64,000 nucleotides of DNA from Marsupella aquatica (Eukaryota; Marchantiophyta). The translations under genes were made by a program, and so were the position numbers. The stretch covers positions 1,426,001 to 1,490,000 of the forward strand of contig OZ316898.1 of assembly GCA_973895155.1 (NCBI GenBank), written 5' to 3'. The notes below the pieces were generated by a model that ran no database searches, was not told the DNA's origin, and saw nothing but the letters and a program-made list of their open reading frames with translations. This document shows, in pieces, positions 25,101 through 34,753 of the stretch; position 1 is the stretch's first letter, and every line of letters starts with the position of its first letter.

Positions 25101-26365
25101 TTAATTTTGCCTTGACGAGACAAAAGAAAAGAAAAGAAAAAACCATCCCGTAATCTGCCTTTACAGCCTTGCATAGTTGCATGCCTTCCTGAATGACACG
25201 CTTGCGTCTAATAAGCGCCTCTGTTCAGCACTTCGGTTGTCAGTATGGTGAGCATGGCCCAAGTCCTGTGCGTCTTGTTCATTTACCTCACCTGTTTGAG
25301 CCCGTCAACGGTGGTGGCCGTTGGACGGCGGTTTGGAGGTTGGGATGTTGGGATGTTGGGACCAAAAGGGAGGTGACCGAACTTTGTATCAATCTGTATT
25401 TAAAAAGAAATATTATTTTGAAGGAATAAATAAACAGACAGGTGCTGCAGGCCTCCCTCCGTCAGTCAGTTTTGACACGATGACCACAATTTATCTGCTG
25501 AGATTCAGAGTTGTTTTTGAGGTGGGGGAAGCAGAAGAAAGGGAAACCCCGCCCTAGCAATATTTACGCACCCAACTGCCAGCATGGCTCGGGACAGGGA
25601 AGGTCCTTCAAAGTCTTGCCTTATCTTAAATATATCACACTGCAAACAAAAGGAGCTCATCTGGAGACACTTATCACTGTAGAGACCATCACATTCGTTC
25701 AACTATTAAAATGCACTATTATAAGTGGTTTGATATATGGTCCTAATATCTCAATTTAAATATTAAATATTATTTATGACATCAAACTGTAATTTAAAAT
25801 CTTATAATATTAAGTTTTCGCACATGGCGGCCATGAACCTGAGATTCTGTACCATAGTAAAGGACGCAAGATAGAGAAAAGGTTTTTCTTGTTGTCTTCC
25901 AACTACAAGGTGCAACCGGCGTTCCTGTCTTGTTGACATGTGTTATATATATTCCACTGGCAAGAGCACAACGTTTGTTTACTCTAATGTGCAAATTCAG
26001 GCAATTTTCTTGGAACATTAGATTAGGTTGAATAAATAAATAAGCAAGCGAGCAAGAGGAATAAGAAGGCGGGCCAGGTCCCATGTGCAAGGGCACCTCT
26101 CCACCCCAAACCCACCTGCTTGCCCACGTGGGCCGTGAGAAGAACTCACTACTGTACACATCCATGCCTCTTATTTTGACAACGAAGCCTCCCTCCTCAA
26201 ATGCACACTACTGTACTACCGGTAGTGCGTGTCACAGGATTGATGCCTCTAGATATGTATTATAAGAAATAATATGAGCAATATAATATATATTTCCACA
26301 GTTGAGTTGAAGCTGACCTGCTAGCTTGCAACAAAAGACAATGTTAAGTGTTACTAGCCTGATCC
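22173..26365. other. intergenic, small duplications only
   Basis: AT-rich, with no gene recognised. A 39-base tandem duplication (GAGGGCTTATCC..) lies at 23649-23728. A dispersed duplication of about 300-base spacing shares TTGTCAAATTAATTTTGC at about 24796 and 25094, each followed by GAGACAAA and then CATAGTTGCATGC. An A-rich AAAAG run sits near 25125. Longer open frames here are chance. Confidence 0.45.
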
Positions 26366-26370
26366 GTTCC

Positions 26371-26430
26371 TTGACCATAACTAACGATGAAGACTTTGCA
26401 ATTGACCATAACTAACGATGAAGACTTTGC
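26371..26430. repeat. 30-bp tandem duplication
   Basis: TTGACCATAACTAACGATGA AGACTTTGCAA-type sequence occurs twice in succession at about 26371 and 26401 with no visible difference. It lies immediately before the first 195-base unit of the larger duplication. Confidence 0.85.
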
Positions 26431-27099
26431 AAAAACAAATTCGTATTCTATCTCCAGTTTATATCTGTCCCATCCCCAATTTTTTTGCTCACCCTCACGT
26501 TGTCTTTATTTAGAGTCCAATTTTGTCCTTATTCTTGAGCCCAATTTTGTCTTTATGTGGAGTTAGAGTCTAAAGGTTTCATTCTAGACCCTAGCCCTTG
26601 AAAGTAGCTTATGTTGGCGATTTATCTTGCAAAACAAAGAATTCTATGTTATCTTCTGTTTATATTTGCCCCATCCCACTTTTTGTTCACCCTCACTTTG
26701 TCCTTATTTAGAGTCAACTTTTGTCCTTATTTTTCAGTCCAGCTTGGTCTTTATATGCCTGGTTTGGACTTGCCCGGCAAATAGAGCCTTTAGAGGCCGT
26801 CAACCGGCAAGTCGGCACCCGGACCGTCCCGGTCTCCATATCCCGGCCCGGCCCGGCCCGGCCATGACCTACCAGCCCAGCCATGATCTCCCGGCCCCGG
26901 CCCGAGTTCCCCCCCTGGCCCGTCCCCCCGGTCCCAGGTCCGGCCCCATCCCCCGGTCCCGGCCCCGGCCCCGGCCTCCCCCATCTTTCACTCCCCCGGT
27001 CCCAGTCCCGGCCTCCCCTGTCTTTCACTCCCCCAGTCCCGGCCCCGGCCCCCAGCCCCCGGTCTCCCCTATTAATAGGCCCCGGCCCGGCAGGGAGGA

Positions 27100-27360
27100 G
27101 GGGGAGCCCGGGAGGGGAAGGAGGCAGTTCGGGAGGAGGGGAGGGGGGGGGAGAAGGTGGGGGGGGTTCGGGAGGAGGGGAAGGGAGGGGGAGGGGGGAA
27201 GAAAGGGGGTTCGGGAGGAGGGGAGGGGAGGGGGAGGAGGCGGGAGCAAGGGAGGAGGGGGGGGAGTGGGGGGGGGGGGGGAGGGGGTTCGGGAGGAGAG
27301 GAGCGGGAGGAGAGGAGCGGGAGGAGAGGAGTGGGTGAGCTCGGGAGGGGAGGAGGTCGG
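27100..27360 (+). other. G-run block with quadruplex potential
   Basis: The plus strand carries dozens of GGG or longer runs separated by one to four bases (GGGAGGAGGGG type), while 26815-27090 just upstream is correspondingly C-rich. Both intrastrand G-quadruplexes and a long G:C hairpin between the two halves are possible. This is inferred from sequence alone. Confidence 0.7.
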
Positions 27361-27367
27361 GCCGGCC

Positions 27368-27690
27368 TGTGGGGAAAAATCAGATCAGGAAAAACACTCC
27401 AAACATACACGTGCTCAATAGTTACGTGGTTCGCCTCAAGGTTGGCTACGTCCACGGGAAGACCAAGCTTTATTAACGGTTATGTGTCTACTCAAGCATC
27501 ACCATAGCTCTCATCTCTTCAAACTCTCATCTCTTGCTATATCAGTGTGTTCTCTCTTGAGAACTCTCTTGTGTGTTCTCACACCACATAGAAGTTGAAG
27601 AGATAAGGACCAACTCTTCAACTAGGGTTTACTCTAACCCTAGTTAACATACTAACCATAGTTCAACCCAAGACTGAGTTAACCTCTACA
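27368..27690 (-). mobile_element. Copia-type solo LTR, 323 bp
   Basis: The sequence begins TGTGGGG and ends CCTCTACA, the TG..CA signature, and is flanked by CGGCC on both sides (27363-27367 and 27691-27695), a 5-base target duplication. Read on the minus strand it contains CTTCCCGTGGACGTAGCC and CGAACCACGTAAC, typical of the downstream part of plant Copia LTRs, so the LTR points to the minus strand. No internal retrotransposon sequence or second LTR accompanies it, as expected after LTR-LTR recombination. Its sequence is unrelated to the LTRs at 33644 and 39088. Confidence 0.85.
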
Positions 27691-30600
27691 CGGCCGGGAG
27701 GAGGGCCGGGCCGGGCAGGCAGGGAGGGAGGGGAGGAGGCCGGGCCGGGCCGGGTCCGGGTGAGGGGGGGGGGCGGGCCGGGTGCCGGGAGGGGAAGGGC
27801 GGCAGCGTCCGAGAGGAGGCCGGGAAGAGTTCAGGCCGGGCCGGGGAATAAGTGCAAATATGCGTCAAATAGAGGCTTTTTAGTCCGGCAAATGCCGAGT
27901 TTACGTGCCCGGCAACTCGGCAAGTTGCCCGTCAGTTCAAACCGGGTTTATATGGTTACAATCTAGAGGCTTCACTCTAGACCCTAGCCCTTGCAAGTAG
28001 CTTATGTTTGCCATTTATTAGTAAGATGAGTTATGGAAACTTCTTACTGTCTAGGATGCCATTGAATTGGACTTGGAATCTATTCTATTAGTCCACTTGA
28101 TGATGTGGTGGGCTTTATTGCTCCAAGGTAGAAAGGAGAGGAAAATGCAGCTGAGAGCGGGAAACTGAACCCTGATGCTACACATCCTGTTTCCTCGTGT
28201 GACCCTAGGTGGAATGGGCGATCTAGGCAATCTGTAACTATATAAGCAAGAAGAGAGAAGCTAGGCTAGGGTTTATGGTCTAGAGCTCCTTTAGACCATG
28301 ACTCTTGCTAGGGAGGGGCAGAAACTTATCATCCATGGGGGTGAGAAATGAAATGAGTGTCCGTTTGTTCTCACGAATTATATGACATCCAAACGTCCAA
28401 ATGGTGGGCATTAGCTAGTATCAATCAAAAGGGATGGTGGGAGAAGAAGTACAAAGTTTCATTCAGCCAGTAATACTTATAATACACGCGAAGGTTATGT
28501 AGAAAAAGGGCCAAACAAACAAAGTACATTGAGTAAAGAGCAAAAGCCAGAGACACTTGGTGTCATTTTTGATACGTTAAACTCCTGTACATAGAATCTT
28601 GTTATTGAACGGAGATGAGGGAAAGAGATATGTGATGGCTCTGTTATAAAGTTCCTCTCATAGACTGTGTCACTATGGCTACCAGCCATTGATTCCACCA
28701 CCATTTGGCACTTTTTTTTTGATTTATTTGTTTAAATACTGGGCGCTGTTCTATGGCAACACATCCTACCAAATTTGATGGCCTTTGTTCCACAGCACAC
28801 CCACACTCCACATGCAAAGCGTCTCTTGCTTACTAGATACCAGATGTAGTCAATTTGCTTCTATGACTACACATGAGGCCAATGCTACTCGGTGGCTCAC
28901 GTTGTACCAGCCAGATCATACCAACTATATATATATATCATACTAAATCATACTTCCAAGCCTTACAACCTTCTCTCCTTTAGAATCACCTCCTGGAATT
29001 ATGTTGTACTGTCTACCAGAAAGGCGTCACAACGTACAACTCATGACTTACGTGATCATGTTAGAATCTTTGATTTGGGTGCCTTACCTTTAGGCAACAA
29101 CCTCCTACCTGCTCTAAGAAAAAATATACAAAGAATATATACACAACTATAGAACAAAAAGCCCCAAGTTTGGAGAAAAGAGACCCAATAAAGGGGAGAA
29201 CAGAAGGGGAAACCCCAGGCAGTGTTTTTTTGGTGATCTGACTTGTACTGCAAAATAAGAGTATAGGATTTTTAACTTATGAGTAGAAGCACATTGACTG
29301 TCCCCTGTGTACCTCATGTCAAATATCAGCCGTTAGATCTTTGTATGATTGAGTCTGGGCTGTTAGATCTTGGAAATCTTTACCCATGGATATTTTCCAG
29401 GAAGAGTGCTTGTAGGCAAAGAGAGAAGACGCCAGAACACTAAATTATTTATTCAGGCATATTATTCCCTTCAATTAAAAAATCTGTACTCTGTATAATT
29501 CACAACGTCCTTTCTTGGCTGTTCTTGGGCAATTTCTTGCTGATACAACGGAGAATGTTGTTATGCTGCATTGGTGCTTTTCTTTTTTGGGAAAACTTAG
29601 GGAAACCAAAATCAGAAACCAAATCCTGTGCAACTAGGGCAGGACATGCAGTGTTGTGTTCACTAGTTTGAATACGCTTGTGTATGTACAACAATGGCTG
29701 CCTCCCAATACTAGGCTCCCCATACTAGACTCTCCATGCCAGTCTATACTACAAACATGATCTAAATTGACTCCCCATGCGAGTCTAAATTGACGGGATA
29801 AATGTTGATGGCTCCACTCTACTGAGTAGGTTTTGAAACGTAGTGTTTGATCCCAAATAGTAGTGTAGATAGATCGATTCTATGGGGAGACCAAATTATA
29901 GTATAGATAAAATAGATAGATAGATTCTATTGTGAGAGGAGCACCACATTAGGGAGGGTTGAGGACAATGAAAGTAAGCAAAACGATTCACGCTTGATGA
30001 TTCCACGGGAAGGCGTCCAACAGAGGCTCGATGGGGCACACAGTCTGTTTTGCATCCTACATAGTCGTTCCCACAAGGGAATAAAGGAGCTGACGTTAAG
30101 AAGGCGCAACTAGAATCAAGATGACGTCCTAGCGTCCGAGTATGGACAAGTCTTGGCACGTCAAAGAATCAGGCACTTTGGGATATCATTCCCTTTCTAA
30201 AACAAAAGGAGAATCTCAGAAACCACCAAAAAGAAAGACAATATTCTCATTCTTACCTTTCGGTTGTGGTCCCTAGCAAGCCTCAGTGTCCAATCAAAAT
30301 ACTCCCAAAGATTCACCACCAAGGGCAGTCCCCTTTCTTTTTTTCAGTTTCCTTGGCTGTCAATCCTTGCCGCTACTTGATATTTGGTCAGGTTATTGTC
30401 TCAGTTTCATGTCCAGGTACATTGATCACAATCTTGTACTGAGTCCTAAATAGAAATGACTCGACTAGGAAGCACCCGTGACTCCTTGTGAAGCCCCTAC
30501 GGGCAAGGGCACTAGTCCATTAGTAGGTGTCCCACCTAGCCACGGACCCAATTAGCCAGCATCTAACAATCACCCTTAAATCTTGGGAGATCTAATGATC

Positions 30601-30863
30601 AAGGAAAAATTCAGGAAAACATGTCTCTTCTCTTTCACACAGGCTGACATTTGCCACACTGGCAAACAAAAACAAACAAACCTCAAAGATCAAGCTGAAT
30701 AACACCCTGCCAAGAGGGTTTTCTGGCGTATAATAGCTTGAGGGTGATTCTATGAGCTCTCACAATTTTTGGTGAGGAAAAATGTGGGGGTTATCGATAG
30801 GGACCTCCCCAAAAACTGCATAGCGAAAAAGAGCTGAGAGAGGGTCACGTGGCGGTGACGAGA

Positions 30864-31040
30864 CTGTAGGTTTTGGGAAGCTACAAGAACATTCTGTCGA
30901 TTATTTTGTCCATTTTCAATTACAGGTATAATTGAGTACTGTACAGGTTCACTGTAGGTTTTGGAAAGCTACATGAAGATTCTGTCGAGTATATCAGTAT
31001 ATGTCCACTTCAACTACCCATTCAATTGAGTGCTCTACAG
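30864..31040. repeat. 88-bp imperfect tandem duplication
   Basis: CTGTAGGTTTTGG.AAGCTACA..AA.ATTCTGTCGA occurs at 30864 and 30952. Each copy is followed by a similar TGTCCA.TT.CAA.TA stretch and then ATTGAGT.CT.TACAGG. The copies differ at several positions. Confidence 0.75.
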
Positions 31041-31218
31041 GAAGGTTCACCGACTTGATTCCGGACTTGACATTACGTATGCTCCAAGATCTTTGCCCCT
31101 TCGCTGCATGATCTCTGCCGATGCTCTCTGATTTACACTGTAATAACGAGAGAACGAGAGAACGAGAGCACGAAACACAGACTTGAGACTGATGAAATTG
31201 CTCACAATCAATGGCCAC

Positions 31219-31382
31219 CTTCGTGACAAGTAATGGAGTTCGCTCATCATCAATGACCCCAAAACTTCGTGACAAGTAATGGCGTTTTCTCATAATGAAC
31301 GACTTTCAAACTTCGTGACAAGTAATGGGGTTTGGTACTTTGGTCATAATGAATGACCGAATTACTTCGTGACGAGACTGAT
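31219..31382. repeat. four-copy degenerate repeat of about 46 bp
   Basis: CTTCGTGACAAGTAATGG-type units start at about 31219, 31265, 31311 and 31364. Each is followed by a variant of TTCATTATGAGAAAC on the complementary strand. Spacing is 46, 46 and 53 bases. No coding role is apparent. Confidence 0.75.
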
Positions 31383-32029
31383 GAATGACTTCCCTGCGAC
31401 CCTGCTGCCGCTTCTGCTCTTGGCTGGCGGCGAGTCGGCGGCCGGGAGCTAGTGAATGCACTTTGCAGCCGCTGAATTGCAACAGAAGCAGGCGAGCTGC
31501 TGAAGACTTTGCAACAGCTGACCAAGTGATGATTACCAGTAGTCTTGAGTCACCACGCACGAGAGCTGACCCGCGTTTTGAATCAGAGATGTGAAAGTTA
31601 TTCTGCGCCTTTGACCCCGAGCAGGAAGTTGCCCGAGGACCCAGGTACTGAATTCAATTCACATTATTTTATGATCATTCTTCGCCTCCGCTCGGAACGG
31701 AAGCAAGCTCCTCCGTTCCTTGTCCGTGTCTCACGGGTCGGGAGGTCTTCTCATCCCTTTTCGTTTGCCGGTCTTCTCTGCGTCGTCCCATGACTCTTTC
31801 GTGGGGTAGAGATCGGCGGGTACCGAACTTTGTATAACAGAGAAGGAGCGAAGGAAATTGGGAGGAAACCGCCATGAAATTGAGTTTCCCCTTCATACTA
31901 CTTCGTAGCTAAGAGTTGGAGTTGTCTGTCCCCAGGTTTGTCAACTAGTCTGTGTTTCTTAAGGCACACGAAAACTAAGAGGGCCGGCAAACATGTCTCC
32001 ATTTCTGTGTTGCACCAATCCATCTACGA

Positions 32030-32374
32030 GGGCGTCTCAAATCATTTTAATTTTATGTTTTGGGGAGCTGCTCCAAGAAATTTATGTTGCCCACCCTGAT
32101 CTCTAAAACTGAACCCACAAGTTTTTGGTTTGAGTCAGGTTGCAACACCCCCCGAGAGTGAACTCAATATCATCAATTTCTTGGATTTGGTTGTTTTCTC
32201 TGAATGGTGCTGAAGTCATTTGTGAGAAATATTTTGTTGTGCTTACACCAGTTGCACTGAACTCCCCAGCCTCCCCTAGTTAGGGGCGGTAGAATGTTTT
32301 GGGGACCACAAATTTTTGACCCGTGACCTGGCCTGCAACATCCCGGGTCAGGGAACAGTTGGTTTGAGACACCC
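32030..32374. mobile_element. possible MITE sharing Harbinger end sequence
   Basis: The left end is GGGCGTCTCAAA at 32030 and the right end TTTGAGACACCC ends at 32374. These match the terminal sequence of the Harbinger element at 16290 (GGGCGTCTCAAA). The 345-base interior has no coding frame and contains two direct copies of a CAAGTTTTTG..TGCAACA.CCC-like segment. No convincing target duplication flanks it, so it may be a decayed non-autonomous relative or coincidence. Confidence 0.4.
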
Positions 32375-33638
32375 TGTTACTGCTGTATGATTGGATTGGA
32401 TGGTATGACCTAATAGGCAGCAATAATTGAGTTGCCCAGGGATGCCCATCCAACATCTTACTAGTAAGTCGCAATTGAAACTTAGTGTTTGAGGCTATGG
32501 TCTAGACTGAAGCCTCTAGATTGCGACTCTTGGGGCATAACCAAAAATTGGAGTGGGGATAGAAACTGACAAGGGGGCGGTGGGGTGAGTATGGAGTGTT
32601 TAAAGATTAAATGCAACTTTGTGAATGGCGAACAGGTTGGTATTGACATTCAAACCAGGATATGGAGGAGTAGCTGGTCCTAGGGAGCTGGCTATGGAGC
32701 TGCTTGATGGAATTGGCAACCTGAGGAATGCATGGGAGATGCACTATTTTGTCCTCGCCTCTACTCCAAAATTCAAAGAACAGGTATTTGGGCTAGAGTC
32801 CATTACTGCAAGCAATCCACGCTCACTCCATAAGGTGTAGACAATGCACTGACGGTGAAGACATGAGGGTGTACGTCCTCACATTTTCAAATGCTACCTA
32901 AGGCGTGTGGATCCACATAAACATAGAGTTTGGTTGTCTGAGCAAGAATAACCCAGCGGTAGTAGTCTTCATTGCAACAAGTGAGATTCCAAAATTCAAG
33001 TTTCATAAGTTGACCCTCGGGGGCCTCAATCCAAGGGGTGTCTCATATCACGCGCGAAGTTTTGAGGGAATAAGCACCCTAAAAGTTAAGTCAATAAAGT
33101 TTTTTTTAGGAAATGTTTTATCCCTAATTTAATGGAATATTCCAAGAATATTTCCAAGTTTGATTTAAAAAACCCTATGATTCTTATAATTCTTAAAATT
33201 AGATTAAAATAACTCTAATGTTGTTCAACAAAAATTTAAAAATATTTCACTAAACCCAATAAAAAAACCCTATACTTATTCGTGCGTGATGGGTCGGAAG
33301 AAAAGAAATGAGGACCCTGGGAGTTGACCAGCCTCTACACAAATCCCCATCCCAAAGTGAGATTCACCAAAGCCCTTGCCCACAGAACCCTTGAAGGTTA
33401 GAAAACTTGGAGTTCATTTTTTTTATCACCTAACTGGAACCAGTATGTGGACAAATGTAAGAGTAACCGCCCTTGCCATGTGACACACAACAAGCTAGGA
33501 ATGACCTTGGGTTAAGTATAGGAGACAGAGTAACCTATGTACAAAATTGTTTGGGGGACAGATTGAGAATATGGGTCAGTTTGGGACACAGGGTAATAAC
33601 AAACGGTTAGATTGAAATGACTAGATGGAGAGCAAGAG
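32375..33638. other. intergenic, one possible exon fragment
   Basis: At 32625-32790 a plus-strand frame (MANRLVLTFKPGYGGVAG..) reads cleanly up to a possible donor CAACAG-type GTATTT. It could be an isolated exon or a captured gene fragment; I do not recognise it. A lone GGGGTGTCTCA at 33035 resembles the Harbinger end. The rest is AT-rich without features. Confidence 0.35.
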
Positions 33639-33643
33639 CAACT

Positions 33644-33951
33644 TGTTGAAAGCTAGACTACTGTGATCTGCTCTGCAAATGAGGAAACAGTAAAGAACTA
33701 AATAGGGCCAGAAGAAGGAGGCGAAGGCAAGCCAGCACCGGAAGCAGGCCCGAGGTCTAACAACCAGGAGACAGCCGTTAGCACAGCACATGTCGTCAGA
33801 GGGACAACGGAACACAGCACCAGGTGAGGTAACAACTCTCCGTTAGCACAGCACATGTCGTCAGAGGGACAACGGAACACAGCACCAGGTGAGGTAACAA
33901 CTCTCTGACTCGTAACCAAGTGGAACCTGTGAGAGTACACAAGTTCCAACA
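33644..33951 (-). repeat. 3' LTR of Copia element
   Basis: 308 bases with TG..CA ends on the minus strand. It contains an internal 65-base tandem duplication (GTTAGCACAGCACATGTCG at about 33776 and 33841), which is shared with the other LTR and therefore predates insertion. Confidence 0.93.
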
Positions 33952-33966
33952 CCCCCTCTTGAGGAA
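33952..33966 (-). other. polypurine tract
   Basis: On the minus strand AAGAGGGGGT immediately precedes the 3' LTR, the usual primer for plus-strand DNA synthesis. Confidence 0.75.
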
Positions 33967-34012
33967 GAGAGAGGGAAGATGAACCAGAACAGCAGAAGCG
34001 CACGCAGAAGCG

Positions 34013-34621
34013 ATGGAGCCGGGACGACGACGAGAGCTGAAGCACACGATGGTCAGGGGACTAGCTGTAGTAGTGGAAATGTTGGGATTATGTTTCCAAG
34101 TGTGTCATAGTATTTGCATCGGTGTGGCACAGTGGTTGCGACAAGAGGAGAAACCAGAGAATAAGGACAACCGGAGCTCCCCGGAGCCGCAAAGAGTGAA
34201 GACAGTGAAGAACAACAGTGAAAGTGCCTCCTCTGAAGCAAGAATCCAGCCGGGAGTGTCCACATATGTCACACCAGGTCAAGCGACGGCGGAGGTGAGG
34301 GAAGTGGAGAGCATCACGCAATTGACGCAGCATGAAATGCGAATTCCCGGAGAAGTGAATCAGCAGCAGTCATGGCGCAGGAGTAGTGAACATCGATTGC
34401 AGATCAGGGGAGCAGTAATGTTGAAGAAGTATTATGCAGTAGCAATAGGACGGGTACCGGGGATATATAGATCGTGGGCAGAGGCGGATAAGCAGGTGAC
34501 AGGGTACTCAGGGAATTGTCACGAGTCGTTTAGGACCTTGGCAGAGGCGAAGCAATTTATGTCCGTGTATCATCCAAGGACAGGAGAGGTAGAGGTAGAA
34601 CAATTGTATGTGGTGAGGTAG
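34013..34621 (+). CDS. antisense ORF with viroplasmin/RNase H1 N-domain
   Basis: A 202-residue frame runs antisense to the Copia element between the RNase H region and the 3' LTR, converging on pol. The ATG at 34013 is 62 bases inside the LTR border, the frame is unbroken and ends in TAG. A polyadenylation signal AATAAA follows at 34687-34692. Residues about 140-190 (YYAVAIGRVPGIYRSW, QVTGYSGNCHESFRTL, EAKQFM) match the small domain shared by caulimovirus viroplasmin and the N-terminus of eukaryotic RNase H1, which binds RNA:DNA hybrids. The first 130 residues are polar and unrecognised. There is no RNase H catalytic domain, and its role in the element is unknown. It might be transcribed from antisense promoter activity of the LTR (inference). 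An intact frame beside broken pol is notable. Confidence 0.78.
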   Translation: MEPGRRRELKHTMVRGLAVVVEMLGLCFQVCHSICIGVAQWLRQEEKPENKDNRSSPEPQRVKTVKNNSESASSEARIQPGVSTYVTPGQATAEVREVESITQLTQHEMRIPGEVNQQQSWRRSSEHRLQIRGAVMLKKYYAVAIGRVPGIYRSWAEADKQVTGYSGNCHESFRTLAEAKQFMSVYHPRTGEVEVEQLYVVR

Positions 34622-34686
34622 GAGACGAGATAGAGATGGAGAAGAGATTATGTGGCGGCAGATATTTGTGTAACCGAGTTGACTCC

Positions 34687-34692
34687 AATAAA
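34687..34692 (+). terminator. polyadenylation signal for antisense ORF
   Basis: AATAAA lies 66 bases after the stop codon of the antisense ORF and on the same strand. It falls within the region complementary to the end of pol, so a sense/antisense overlap would be expected. Confidence 0.5.
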
Positions 34693-34753
34693 GGATTTGT
34701 GTTTTTCCAACTTGAGTCGCCCGAGAGGTTTCGTGAATAAATCAGCCGGGTTT

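Larger units (their letters stand above)
26758..27946. mobile_element. non-autonomous hAT-like element, GC-rich core
   Basis: An 8-base duplication, TTTATATG, flanks the element at 26750-26757 and 27947-27954. The ends are imperfect inverted repeats: CCTGGTTTGGACT on the left and, read inward on the other strand, CCCGGTTTGAACT. CGGCAA motifs recur in both subterminal regions. An 8-base duplication with short ends fits the hAT superfamily. No transposase is encoded. The core is extreme: C-rich at about 26815-27090, then G-rich at about 27100-27360 and 27692-27845, so the strand can fold back on itself. A 323-base solo LTR sits inside the G-rich arm. Long frames here (Pro- or Gly-rich) are compositional artefacts. 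Confidence 0.75.
26438..28020. repeat. 195-bp tandem duplication, second copy interrupted
   Basis: Unit 1 (about 26438-26632) and unit 2 (about 26633-28020) share TTTATAT.TG.CCCATCCC, CACCCTCAC.TTGTC.TTATTTAGAGTC and CTAGACCCTAGCCCTTG.AAGTAGCTTATGTT. Unit 2 is split by the hAT-like element at 26758-27946. Unit 1 keeps the uninterrupted site (TTTATGTG at 26552-26559), so it serves as a natural empty-site control for the insertion. Confidence 0.8.
28021..32029. other. intergenic with degenerate repeats
   Basis: No gene recognised. Repeats at 30864-31040 and 31219-31380 are listed separately. A short GC-richer stretch at 31380-31800 has open frames on both strands but no known motif; it could be promoter-like. 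An AT dinucleotide run lies at about 28927-28938. Confidence 0.45.

Noticed and set aside
26627-27507. Long Pro-rich and Gly/Arg-rich open frames over the GC-rich block
   Set aside because: They exist in most frames of both strands because C and G runs contain no stop codons. They lack ordinary amino-acid composition and the block lies inside a transposon.
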